Assembly: GCA_964019135.1 (NCBI GenBank)
Contig: OZ025249.1
Coordinates: 19,369,088-19,433,087, forward strand
From: Arenicola marina
Taxonomy: Eukaryota > Annelida > Polychaeta > Arenicolidae
Direction of reading: 5' to 3'
DNA length: 64,000 bases
The notes beneath the pieces were generated by a model, which did no database searches, had not been told where the DNA came from, and saw nothing but the letters and a program-made list of their open reading frames with translations. How positions within the stretch are numbered: the first letter of the stretch is position 1; every line of letters begins with the position of its first letter. The position numbers and the translations under genes were made by a program. Positions 48,698 through 59,213 of the stretch are shown piece by piece.

Positions 48698-49934
48698 GGA
48701 GTGAGAGGAAGCGCAGGTAGACGAATTTCATATAGAGAAATATTGTTTGCAAGCGGCGTACAGTGCAGACTATACGCCAATGCAGGGGGCGTTATGACGT
48801 ATTTACATTGAGTAACACCTGTAACCGTTCAGTCTAGTTTAAATACCACCCACCACGTCTAGCATCCACCTTCATATATCAATTATTAAAGCTCTTCCAA
48901 GCATGAATATAGTGAATGCACATGTTGGTAACGTTTTCAGCCTATACAACCTCATGTGCCCAGGGGTATTTTTTATTTGTTGATAACATGTATTGTATTT
49001 ATGGCCCTATGTATAATTTTATAACATGATAACTTTGTCAAGGTGCAGCAAGAACTCATCACATGCCATAAAGGAATGAGGTCTTGAAAAATACTGATAC
49101 AGAGTACAAAATCCAATGGCCTGTGGCATTATCGTTAGAGCTTATAGCTATAAATCCTTGTAATAGTAAATTATATTGAATATTTACAATGTAATCATAT
49201 AATAGCTCAATTTGTAATTAGGCTGTTATCGATTTACAAGAGTTCAATATATATATATTAGAATAAAGTTAAAACATGTAATTATCAGTAAATAATGATG
49301 CTTGCACTTTACGGCTTGTTACTGCAGGCTTTCAGGGAGAGGGGAAATCACCGTATTAGGGGGTTGTTCGTGCCATGTATCAGGTTTGAAAGCTGTATAA
49401 ACCACGAAAGCAAACTAGCCTTAAATCACAGAATGAATGGAAGCATTTGTTTAATTTATTTAACCCCACATAAAGGTGTAAAACAGCAACACCTGGGTGT
49501 TAAGTGACTTAACCAGCATCAGACGACTCACAATGCAGTAATTATTACTCAATTTTTGTTATGTATGTTTTTGGTCAGTAGACGTGTTACTGTCAATATT
49601 CGGACAGCCAGAAAAAGTTATTTTTAAGTGTCTGAAAACATACATGAAATACAGTATCTTCTATAGACAATATAAAACCATTTTTTTACTTTAAAATATG
49701 GCCCAATAAGTGTTTGTGCCATTTTTTTCTAATTCTGGCTCTTATCAGTTTGAAATGGAATGATCATTGTTTTAGGCTAGGTTTGTACATACCAAGGCTA
49801 ACTTAGGATAAAGGAATCACTGGAGATAATAAATGATTTAAATGAAACATGCTTAAGATGAAATCTTCCAGTTTAGCATCTAATGCTACTTAAAACAGTC
49901 TTATCACATCACAGAAGAAAATATGGTATGAATA
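48698..49934. other. COX6C upstream intron or spacer, AT-rich
   Basis: AT-rich unique sequence. No exon, RNA gene or transposon end was recognised. Confidence 0.4.
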
Positions 49935-50165
49935 TTATAAAAATATACTTGATTTATTTACACATAAGATCAATAAAGTTGGTACTTGTGGGATATTTGA
50001 TGAGATTTTGTGGAAGTACCTTTCTTCTAGACAAATCATAACAAAATGGTATTTATTTTCAACAGCAGTTTCACCGATTTTAGCACAATATTTGCAACAC
50101 CTGTCTAATTTGTTGTGTCTTCCTCTCTCTATCCCTAAATCATTAGCAGAACATCTCAACCTTGC
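49935..50165 (-). mobile_element. LINE 3'-ORF fragment, C-terminal cysteine/histidine motif
   Basis: The minus-strand frame encodes HARLRCSANDLGIERGRHNK, then RCCKYCAKIGETAVENKYHF and VMICLEERYF. The CxxC...H...C arrangement after an 'I-E-x-G-R' stretch is typical of the C-terminal end of non-LTR retrotransposon ORF2 proteins. It is head-to-head with the endonuclease fragment starting at 50168. It may be part of the same element with a 5' inversion, or an independent insertion. Confidence 0.55.
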
Positions 50166-50167
50166 GT

Positions 50168-50510
50168 GAATGTCCTGCCATTGAACATTGAAGGGCTTAG
50201 GGGTAAAGTGACAAACCATTGTCAGGATATATCTGACATTGTGAAGGATGTGGATATTGTAACATTTCAAGAGACATGAGCAGCTCTATTTAATGAAAAA
50301 GATGATGTATTATGTGACATTGGTTTTGTTGGTATGAGTCAGATCTGGGATAAGCATTACATCCTGGAGGTCATCACCCAGGTGGAATAAGTGTATTTTT
50401 TAGTAAAAAAGTTGCAGAGGGCATTAAAACTCTGAAAGTACCTGTAAATAATTTATTATTCCAGTTTTGTGTGACAAACTGTTCTTTGTATTTTTTGTGT
50501 GATATTGTAA
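50168..50510 (+). mobile_element. LINE endonuclease fragment, first half (interrupted)
   Basis: The plus-strand translation gives VLPLNIEGLRGKVTNHCQDI, DIVKDVDIVTFQET and, in another frame, HPGGISVFFSKKVAEGIKTL. These correspond to the N-terminal motifs (N, E, GG) of the APE-type exonuclease-endonuclease-phosphatase domain of non-LTR retrotransposons. The frame contains an internal stop after QET and a shift near 50370, so it is not functional. The domain resumes at about 52510, after the CR1-like insertion. Confidence 0.65.
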
Positions 50511-52508
50511 TATTTTGTTGTTACAAACAAGCAAATCCGGAAAGTTTAAGCCAATTTGGACGGATGCCAAAACCCTAGCCAAAGTTAAGAAAAAACACCA
50601 CACATGGAAGAAATATCTGAAGACAAAAGACAAGCGAGACTACTCAGAGTACACAAAAGCGAGAAACCAAGCTAGATGGGCTACCCGCCAAGCAGTCAAA
50701 GCACTGGAAAAATGTATCGCCAGGGAGGTAAAAAGCAACCCAAAGTCCTTCTGGAAATATGCTCAGTCAAAAACAAAAACTGGAATAGCAGACCTACTGA
50801 ACGATGATGGTATTCTTTCACAAATGGACAGTGAAAAAGCTAACATCCTAAATGTCTTTTTCAGCAGCATATTTACAAAGGAAGACACCAAGCACATACC
50901 AAAAAAAAAAATAACAGTGTCACACTTCAGCCTGGAAGATGTCAAGAAAAAGCTTGAAAATCTCCACATGGATAAGTCCCCAGGACCAGATGGTAACCAC
51001 CCCAGGAAATTTTTAAAGAACTAAGCAGTGTCATTCACATTTCCCTATGCATCATCTTCCAAAGGTCACTAGAGGAGGGAACCTTACCTACCGGACAGAT
51101 ATTGCCCATCTTTAAAAAGGGTAGTAGGCACTCAGCGGCCAACTACAGACCTGTTTGTCTGACAGCAGTGGCATGCAAAATAATGGAATCCTTTGTCATA
51201 GATGACATCATGCAACATATGGAAACTAACAGTCTCTTCTCAAAAGACCAATGTGGCTTTATTAACAGATGGTCATGTGTGAGCCAACTACTAGAGACCA
51301 TCGAGGAGTGGACCAAGATCTTAGATCAGGGAGGATGCATTGATGCGATTTACATGGATTTCACAAAGACTTTTGACTCCGTTCCCCACTAATGTCCCCT
51401 ATCAAAGGTAAACAGCCATGGGCTGTCAGGAAACATCCATGCTTGGATCCAACAATTCCTCCTGGGCCGCAAACAAAGAATGAGGATAAATGCTGACTAC
51501 TCCCCATGGGCAGATGTCACTAGTTGCATTCTGCAAGGCAGTATCCTGGGTCCAGTCCTCTTTGTACTCTACATCAATGACATGCCAAATGTGGTACAAA
51601 GCAGTAGCAAACTGTTCGCGGATGACACGAAAGCATACCGACAAGTCAACTGCTGAATGCCGAATGCAGAGTGCTCCAGGAAGACAGACTCTAGGATTGG
51701 TCACGAACCTGGCAATTAAAGACACCACCCAGAGTATAATTATACCATGCACGATGACAAGACCGATGCCCACCAACCTCTGAAGGTCAGCAAAATCCAA
51801 AAAGACCTCGGAGTACATGTCGACGACAAACCGTCGTTTGAAACACACATTCACAAGACTGTAACCAAAGCGAACACCTTGCTTGGTATCATCCGCTGAT
51901 CATATCAATATCTAGATCAAGAAACTTTGATGTACCTGTATAAAGGATTAGTGAGACCAATCATAGAGTACAGAGTGGCTGTGTGGGCACCATACCTCCA
52001 GAAACATATAAATGCGATCGAATCTATCTAGAGGCGAGCCACCTGTATGGTACCTGAACTAAAGCTCCTACCCTATCAAGAGCGCCTACAGAAATTAAGA
52101 CATCCAACATTAGCCTACCGACGCCATCGAGGAGACATGATCAATGTATACAAGTATGTCTATAAACTCTTCACAGCACCAAACACCATGTTCCAAATGG
52201 CAGAATACAAGGGAACCAGGGGCAACTCGTACACGCTATACAAAGACTACAGTCGGCAAAAGACTAGAAGTACCTTCTTCAGCCAGAGAATGGTAGAACT
52301 TTGGAACAGCCTCCTGGAAAACATAGTGACTGCCCAAAACATACTAAAAAACAGGTTAGACAGACACTGGTCAAAACAGCCCTTCTCTACAACTACAAAG
52401 CAAAAATAAATACCTTTCATGTCTGCGCACAAATAAATGAAAACCTTGAACACGAAGAGTAGTCTATAGTATAGGCAATGCCTGAATGACTGAAGAACTT
52501 TAAGAGGA
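50511..52508 (+). mobile_element. CR1-like LINE, 5'-truncated and degraded
   Basis: The element begins within the linker before the reverse transcriptase (KPIWTDAKTLAKVKKKHHTW at about 50545) and carries recognisable RT blocks: DKSPGPDGNHPR, PIFKKGSRHSAANYRPVCLT, motif A YMDFTKTFD, CILQGSILGPVLF, and motif C LFADDTK (about 51615). The C-terminal part ends GDMINVYKYVYKLFT ... MVELWNSLLENIVTAQNILK with a stop near 52407. That ending is characteristic of the CR1 clade. The endonuclease and 5' end are missing, and at least two frame changes and several stops (after SVPH, near 51897 and near 52030) break the ORF. The 3' end is a short tatgtatgt repeat, as in CR1-type tails. It is inserted into another LINE and lies upstream of COX6C, opposite in strand. 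Confidence 0.85.
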
Positions 52509-52850
52509 TGTATGTATGTTACCTGTCATTAGCCAGTTTTGAAATATTATATAATGAAATATTATTGGTTACTGCTGAGTATAAAGATATTGATATAATA
52601 GTAGCCGGGGATTTAAATGTAAGAACAGCTGACTGAACAGACTTTACATGGGATGATGATGCTACCTATATCCCTGGAGGTAAATTCTATTACTTGTCAA
52701 CTTTTAACGTACAAAGGAAGTCAGTTGATAGCATCTCAAATTCATATGGGGAAAGTTTGACTGAGTTATGCAAAGTATTAGATATTCACATTATAAATAA
52801 GCGAATAAAGATAATTAATAGATTAGTAAAGAAAGGAAAGTTTAATTGAA
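52509..52850 (+). mobile_element. LINE endonuclease fragment, second half
   Basis: The translation includes SFEILYNEILLVTAEYKDID, then IIVAGDLNVRTAD and SYGESLTELCKVLDIHIINK. This matches the central (GDxN) and later part of the endonuclease domain that begins at 50168, with one stop after RTAD. Reading continues logically from ...NCSLYFLC on the left to VCYLSLASFEIL on the right, which brackets the CR1-like insertion. Confidence 0.65.
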
Positions 52851-53353
52851 TTAATTTAGTCCTTATCTAAGACAGCTTATCTGTAAATAACAAAAATATC
52901 AGCAAAATAAACTTGCATATCATTCTCCAGTTTAATAAATTGCATTTGACAAGGACAATTAGCCTATAATACAATTTCACATCAATTTATTTTAAGCAAA
53001 GCTTTGTCTTTGACATTGTTGATTGGTGATCTGGTGATGCTTACAATATTACTGGTCTACACTGGCGTGATGAAGAACTGGACTCTATGCCTACTTTACA
53101 TGAAGAGTACACAGTGACACTGACAGGCTTACACAGTTACACTGGGCCTGGCCGCGACTACGGCTACGTGCAGACGAAAGTCGGAAAGACGGAAAGTGAC
53201 AGAACGACCTTCATCGTCAACTTGTGCATTAATGTTTACCATGTTACATATCTATGTCTCACATTGACCATTCTTATCAAGGTTGATAATCCCGTATTAT
53301 AAGAGTGACATTCACCGATAAACGGAAAGCTCAAACACCAAATATTGACTTAC
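52851..53353. other. Unique spacer
   Basis: AT-rich sequence. A 71-codon open frame at 53087 has no recognised homology. Confidence 0.35.
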
Positions 53354-53430
53354 ATTGCCACAAAATAACAAGTTATACACACGCTTTTCCAGCAGCGACA
53401 AGAACGACCTTCTCTCACTTCCGCTCAAGA
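53354..53430 (-). promoter_or_regulatory. COX6C: Candidate COX6C promoter and 5'UTR exon
   Basis: On the minus strand, an ETS/GABP-type site (GCGGAAGTGA, 53415-53425) is followed by a short stretch ending at a strong donor AAT|GTAAGT (53348-53353). COX6C requires an upstream 5'UTR exon, since its ATG exon begins at a clear acceptor. ETS/GABP (NRF-2) sites are typical of nuclear COX gene promoters. Placement here is inference and would give a 4.65-kb first intron containing the LINEs. Confidence 0.28.
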
Positions 53431-54750
53431 AATGTTGCAGCGCCACCTATCAGCCGTGACAATGAGCTGGTTCCCGCGCACTCAATGCACCAGCCTCTAA
53501 TAGGGCTGTTCCGCTGACAACGCAGTCCAAGAAAGGCGGCACATCGGTCCCATAATTTTAACGAGCTCTGGAACACCGGGACCCACACATTGGCCTACCT
53601 ATCAGAAGGCCATCAAAATCACTGCAAATTACCCTATTTCGCCTTTTTTCTTTCAACCCCGAAACAGAAATCTACAATTTCTAAAGTTGATATCGAAAGT
53701 GTTCAAATAATTGAATCTTTCAACGCGCAAATAAGTTAAAATGGTAACCACGCAGTAATGTTTCAAAGTAACGTGTGCGGAATTTCGAATGACACAACGT
53801 ACAATTAACGTCAAGAACGGGAGAAGCGCTATGTGTCACCCTGATAGACATGTGATTCACATTATTAACGACGGCTAGATATAACGCGACGGATCATAAG
53901 TAGTAAGTACAGCCCTGATTTCATATCAATGTTTATCATAGCCCGCAACAATGAACTAACAGTGCTATGCAAAGATTATTAGTCCATCTTCCATGTTATA
54001 ACCTAGAAATTTGATTATTATAATGAATGCATGGTAGGCGTTAATCACACGTGAGCGATGTTGAAATATTGGTTCGCAATACTGAACATAAAAGAGCAAG
54101 AGCCCGCCCACCCACCCGCCCCGCGCACCACAATCCTCCCTCCTGAAAAGTAGAGGTTTGACCACCTACAATTTGTCCGATTTTGTTTAAGCGGCGTCAC
54201 ACGTAGGGTGGCTTAGTATCTTACTACAAAGACACCCCCGCCTCGATCTTCAAATAATTTCACACTACTTTTCGAAACCTCTACAAGAACCGCTAAGGAA
54301 TCTTCCGAAAAATAAAATGCTTTTACCTCGTCGTTTTTATTCCAAGCAGCCTTGCATTTCTTTCTATATATATGTATATATATGTATACCTGGGCTCATC
54401 CAAATATCCTGAAAAACAGCATTGAACCAGCGTAGAATCCTACACAATGTATAGGCATACAATTATGCATCGAAGAGAGAGGCCGTCCTCTCTTCTCTCG
54501 GGATGAATGAAATCCATTGTGAAGACTTGAGAAGCACCAACCACCTGACTGACTCCGGTGTACCAGAATTACGTGCAGGGCTAACAGATCTAATTCCGGG
54601 GCTGTCAACTTGACGCTCAGGTCACGGTAACCAAAGAAGCATTTCGCCGAATATTTCAGGAACAGCACTAACGTATTTTTTTTGTGGTGGGTGCTGCCAT
54701 ACGGCGTCGGAAACGCCACCACTTGGGGAAGAGTGAAACTTTTTCGTTTC
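53431..54750. other. Intergenic region between COX6C and DLGAP5 5' ends
   Basis: Unique sequence with a CTCF-like fragment GCAGCGCCACCTATCAG near 53430 and C-rich and AT simple patches. No exon was recognised. Confidence 0.35.
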
Positions 54751-54752
54751 GG

Positions 54753-54837
54753 CCAATCACAGAGCTGCTATTATAAGTCGCGTATTATTCAAACGAACAA
54801 GTCGACGAGGGTGGAGCGGCAACTATACACGGACACG
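54753..54837 (+). promoter_or_regulatory. DLGAP5: Candidate DLGAP5 core promoter and non-coding exon 1
   Basis: CCAAT (54753-54757) in GGCCAATCAC is followed by TTATAAG (54771-54777) and TTCAAA (54788-54793, reverse complement of the CHR element TTTGAA). Some 44 bp later comes a strong donor ACG|GTGAGT (exon end 54837). A CCAAT box about 30-35 bp upstream of a CHR is the arrangement of G2/M genes controlled by NF-Y and DREAM/MuvB, and vertebrate DLGAP5 is such a gene. The transcription start would be around 54795-54805. The link to the coding exons (first acceptor at 58997) is inferred. Confidence 0.45.
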
Positions 54838-55192
54838 GTGAGTGTGAGTAATTTTAGTATTTACTAATTATAGACAGCTTGCGCAATAAACAAGACATTT
54901 TAGGCTTATCTGCTTGTGAACTGTATTTTAAGTTATTGTATAGAACACATATTTATGTGATCACACCAAGTTTTACTGTCCAATTCTGGTATGAAGACCG
55001 ACACTGTCACACTCACAGTGACTGACTCAGTGACTGGTCTGGTGACTGGACGAAAGAGTGATGAAAGCTGTTCACATACGTTTTGTATACGCCTCCACTG
55101 ACATTGTTGGTTTCACACCATTAGATCCTTAACTGTACTACTTAAACATGCATGGTGAGAAGTAGTATCGGAGCGGACTACGTTACCAGGTT

Positions 55193-55430
55193 ACATGGTG
55201 AGAAGCGGTTTTGATGTCAAGAACTTTTTTCAGTATGGCAAAAGTTTCTGGAATTATGTAGGCTATCTTATAGCCCCATGTGACGTTGTTGGTACAACGC
55301 CACATGTCCAGTCTATCAAATCCTGTACGGCATTTTACAAACACGCGTGGCGAGAAGCGGTGCTGATGGCGAGAACTTTTTGGGGTATAGCAATAGTTTC
55401 TAAAAGTATGCATCTTACAACTTATCTTGT
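55193..55430. repeat. Tandem diverged ~80-bp repeat pair, 152-bp offset
   Basis: The segment from tggtgagaagcggttttgat (about 55196) through tttctggaattatgtag is echoed at about 55348 by tggcgagaagcggtgctgat through tttctaaaagtatgc. Confidence 0.7.
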
Positions 55431-55566
55431 TATTTTAGTTGAAGTCTCTGTGATTACGATGATATCGTCTGTTGATTTTTCGAAGCAGCGGACAATTCAG
55501 TTTTGTTCGCCAGCTTGCCCACCCACTGCGAAACTGCGCATGCGTGCATGTCGTTAAAACCGCACC

Positions 55567-55915
55567 ATTCGCTTGGTGGCGCTTCATACACCTAGCCATT
55601 GACACGCAATAAGCGAAACGCCACCTGGCAAAAGCTGCTGGTGAAGAATGACCAAATACGACATGGCGCGATAAACAACAAGAAAGTCTCATTTCAACCG
55701 ACTTGATAGTAATGCGATACTTTGTTAGTTCATATACATGTGGGTTTTGGGGTAAACATGAAGTTAAGGTATCAGAGTACCAAATGGCAAGGGTTTGATG
55801 AATCATGCGGTTAACAACACTTAGTCGCCCACAAAAACAAATCTTACACCCTAATTTTCTACATGCGAACATGGGACTGTTGTGTGTAGCAACAACTGTC
55901 TCATATGGGACTAGC
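55567..55915 (+). repeat. Dispersed repeat, copy 1
   Basis: The copy contains acacctagccattgacacgc, ctggcaaaagctgctggtga and tcatatgggacta in the same order and orientation as 58143-58435. They are diverged copies of one roughly 300-bp sequence of unknown family. Confidence 0.75.
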
Positions 55916-56020
55916 TATCTTGCAGCTTTATCATTTTGATTAATGTCTCCAGTACATGGCATTAGAGCAACCATATCCTTTATTGTTTGTCAAGCAAACA
56001 GCTAACTGTTCCATTCTACC

Positions 56021-56678
56021 TAGTCTGAAAATCAGACGTTAATGTCGTGACAGTCTGAAGGATCGACACTAACGTCTGAAACCATAGGCTTTGGGCGCTG
56101 TTCACAAAACCTATTTGCCCACCTTGGCTAAAGCCCTCACTTGGCAGCCGCCAAAAAATTGATTTTTTTCCCTTCTTCAATGTCCATGGAAGCTTGGGGA
56201 GATGAGATTCAAAGTTGTTCATGCAAGGTTACTTTGTCAAACCACTTTTTACACACCTCGCATTTCTTTTCGCGGTGTCAGCCGCCATTTTTTAATTGGC
56301 GCTGTGACTAGTATTGACACCTATCGAGTCATTTAGAACTAAAAACTGCATGTAATTTTTAGTGCCCAACAACTCGATAGGCGTCACCACTGGTCACTGC
56401 GCCAGGAAAAAATGGCGGCTGACACTGCGGAAAGAAATGCATGGTGTTTAAAAATCAATTTTACGGAGTAATCTTGCGTGTAAGACCTTGAATCTCATCT
56501 CCCCAAGCTTCCATTAAGATTAAAGAAGGCAAAAAATCCAGTTTCTGGCTGCTGCCAAGTGAGGGCTTTAGTCAAGGTGGTCAAATAGGTTTTGTGAACA
56601 GCGCCCAAGGCCTATGGTTTCAGACGTTAGTGTCGATCCTTCAGACTGTCACAACATTAATGTCTGATTTTCAGGCTA
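56021..56678. mobile_element. Foldback/MITE element, 658 bp, 9-bp target-site duplication
   Basis: Two arms of about 310 bp (56021-56330 and 56371-56678) are near-perfect inverted repeats around a spacer of about 40 bp. Ends are TAGTCTGAAAATCAGACGTT (left) and, reversed, TAGCCTGAAAATCAGACATT (right). The element is flanked on both sides by CATTCTACC (56012-56020 and 56679-56687), a perfect 9-bp duplication. There is no coding capacity, so it is non-autonomous. Long inverted repeats plus a 9-bp duplication resemble Mutator-like elements, but the superfamily is not proven by the terminal sequence. Confidence 0.9.
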
Positions 56679-56969
56679 CATTCTACCCAGCGGAGACATT
56701 GCATGTGAGCACTGTAGTCAAAACACCATTAATCCATTTGCTTGGTGGCACTCTGTAAACCTGATAAGGGGCTAAGCTCTTACCCATCTGAGCATGCAGG
56801 TGCACAGTCAGATGCCTGCATGCGCAGACAGTAGTTCCATAGATGTGACGTAGTCAGCTCCGATATAGTGCAGACAGGTGTGCAGAGACCAGGCGACTCG
56901 TTAGATGATTGCCCCAATAACAAATGCTCCACTCACCAATGCCTGCACGCTGAGATGTTGGGTGGGCTC

Positions 56970-57046
56970 TAGCCTGAACTTTCAGACTTTACAACCAGCT
57001 ATATCCGAATACATATCTAAACTGTAACGTCTGAATTTTCGGGCTA
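56970..57046. mobile_element. Short MITE of the same family, 77 bp, 9-bp target-site duplication
   Basis: Ends TAGCCTGAACTTTCAGACTT (left) and TAGCCCGAAAATTCAGACGT (reversed right) form a ~24-bp inverted repeat with about four mismatches. They match the ends of the 658-bp element. It is flanked by GGTGGGCTC (56961-56969) and GGTGTGCTC (57047-57055), 8 of 9 identical. Confidence 0.75.
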
Positions 57047-57642
57047 GGTGTGCTCTAGCAATGCATTTGAATTAGCCACTGTGGTGAAACCCCTTCAGTT
57101 TTCTTTAGCCACACACAGATCCCATTAGCTACATATATGTTGTATTTTTCCCCTCTGCATCATTGCAGGCAATCACGTTTTGATCTTTGATCGAAAAAAC
57201 CAGGCCAGTTTTTGGTGTTTCCGCCACCGTGGCGACACACATGGGCCAATCGTGCACCACCTACAGTTGGCTTTCACCATTGGCGATGTGGCAAACAGCT
57301 AGCCTTGGTGCAAGCCTCCTTCTCTAGGGGCACAACAGTGTCCATGTTAAAATCCTTAGACATTAGTAGGGAATCGTCTGTAGCTTTTATTATAATGTGG
57401 GCGCGTACAATCATAGTGCTTACATATTTTATATACCTTGTTCTATCTTCTGATATCTAGAAAGTACATCAACCCTAGATTGTTTCAGTCATATTTTCGA
57501 GAACAAATGTTGGAGCATGCCACCTGGCGGGTCCCGGCTCCATTTGAAACATTTGTAGCCTGGGTCCCTGTGACAGAGGGTGTTGCTGTTGTCCTTAAGT
57601 TCAGAGTGAGTGACTGACAAGGCCCTCTAGCGGAGAGTCATA

Positions 57643-57886
57643 CTGGGCTCACACTAGGATATTTTTTTCATTAGCCAATTTGGCTAATTCCGTGGAAAAA
57701 CATTAGCCAAAATTAGCCAAATATTTGTTCAAGGATTTTCTGGTTCCATTTGTTGAAAAAAACATGAATAAAAATGTGTTTCTAGTTGAAATTTTATATT
57801 CGCCATTTTGGCGAGTGTCCAGGATCTACGCCAAATCCCGAATTTTTTCGCCAAATGGCTATTGGCGAATGCTAACGCGAGCCCAG
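57643..57886. mobile_element. MITE-like inverted-repeat element, 244 bp
   Basis: Ends CTGGGCTCACACTAGGAT and, reversed, CTGGGCTCGCGTTAGCAT are imperfect 18-bp inverted repeats. They are flanked by TCATA at 57638-57642 and 57887-57891. The interior has several ttagccaa and ttcgccaa motifs in both orientations. It has no coding capacity and is a different family from the 9-bp-TSD elements. Confidence 0.65.
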
Positions 57887-58142
57887 TCATATGCTAACGG
57901 AGAGGAGGAACCAAGTCAAACTCACAGGTACCAGCATCCGCCAAAAACAAATATGGCGGATGGTCGGTCGAGAAAACTTGTGTGCTCCAACATTTCTTCG
58001 CGAAACTGGTGTGTGGGCTAATATCTTACTGCATAGGACACTCAGGCAGCTCTATAAGAACCACAAGCATTCTCATTGCCCTAGAGTGCTCCACCCCCTC
58101 CCCACCTGTCTGAGCATGCAGATAAGATCTTAGCCTCTGTTG

Positions 58143-58435
58143 ATACACCTAGCCATTTACATGCGATAAGCGAAATGCCAGCTGGCAAAAGCTGCTGGTG
58201 AAGAATGACAAGATAAAAAATGGTGTGATCAATGACAAGAAAGTGTAATTTCCACTGACTTTATAGGACAGTGATCACTCTTGGTTCATATGCATGCAGG
58301 TTTTACGGTAACTAAAAAGTTTATGTATCATATAGTATAAAATGACAATAGTGTTATTGATTGTACCAATACAATGTTGGGCTGGTTGTTTCAAGCACCT
58401 GTGGTCTCATACATGTCATATGGGACTACATTTTT
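58143..58435 (+). repeat. Dispersed repeat, copy 2
   Basis: Direct-orientation counterpart of 55567-55915, about 2.56 kb downstream. It shares acacctagccatttacatgc, ctggcaaaagctgctggtga and tcatatgggacta. Confidence 0.75.
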
Positions 58436-59014
58436 AATAGCCCAAGTTGCCTAGCCTGGGTATATGCCACCCTCATAAACGGAACAAGAGAGAGAGCCAT
58501 GTGATTCATCACAGCCAAAACCTACATGTTGTACACTCATTTTTTTTAGGTTGGTGATGTGTGTCTTGTAATCCAGGTCATTTTTGTCATCTGTTGGTTC
58601 CTCATTAATTCTGCCATCCAAAATTAATCAAACTTAGCATGATCTCATGACACCTGACAAAATAGTGACATGCATCATTTGACATTCTTGTGACCAACAT
58701 GATGCAGGATGTACCTATCAGAACCGCTGAGAGAATGTAGTGAATGGTGCAATAATCAATTTAGTTAGGGCCAGACCAAATTTTGTGATTTTCCCCTGTT
58801 GTTGAAATTCTATGGCTTTATCCACCCTGCCTTCAAGTCAGTTTACAGTCCTACATGTAGCTGGATAGTTAACATTAATGATACCCATAATAACCATTGT
58901 GTTTGCTATCTCCAGGTAACCCCTAGCCAACTTGTGAAAATGATGGGGTTACAGAAGTGCTTCCTCAGCAAATCATTATATGCCTTTTGTATTTTAGCCA
59001 CACACAGGAGAAAG

Positions 59015-59213
59015 ATGGAGAAAGGAAGGAATGAAAGCAGAAGGGAAGACTTCAAGAAGAAATCCTCCTCTATTGACAAACGTGTGCTGAGAGCTCACCG
59101 TCGCTCACTAGAATGGAAACAACTGCGAGAAGATGCTGTTAGCAGAAAAAGGAACATTCAGGAGTCATCCATGACACCAGTGAAGGAAGAGGCCAACAAT
59201 GATGAAAATAAAG
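59015..59213 (+). CDS. DLGAP5: DLGAP5 coding exon 1 (exon starts 58998)
   Basis: The acceptor is attttag at 58997, followed by a 17-nt leader and ATG in a good context (aaagATGG). The exon ends at AAAG|GTCTGG in phase 1. If unspliced, the frame stops six codons later. The donor is weak at +3 to +6, but the phase matches the next exon exactly. Confidence 0.82.

Larger units (their letters stand above)
54838..58997 (+). other. DLGAP5: DLGAP5 intron 1 (4.16 kb), rich in small elements
   Basis: The intron is inferred from donor GTGAGT (54838) and acceptor ttttgtattttag (58997). It carries two copies of a 9-bp-TSD inverted-repeat family, another TIR element and two dispersed repeat pairs, each listed separately. 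No coding exon was recognised inside. Confidence 0.45.

Noticed and set aside
54690-54837. Open frame at 54682-54867 as a DLGAP5 N-terminus
   Set aside because: It crosses the CCAAT/CHR promoter candidate and the GTGAGT donor, and has no similarity to HURP, whose N-terminus is well matched from 59015.
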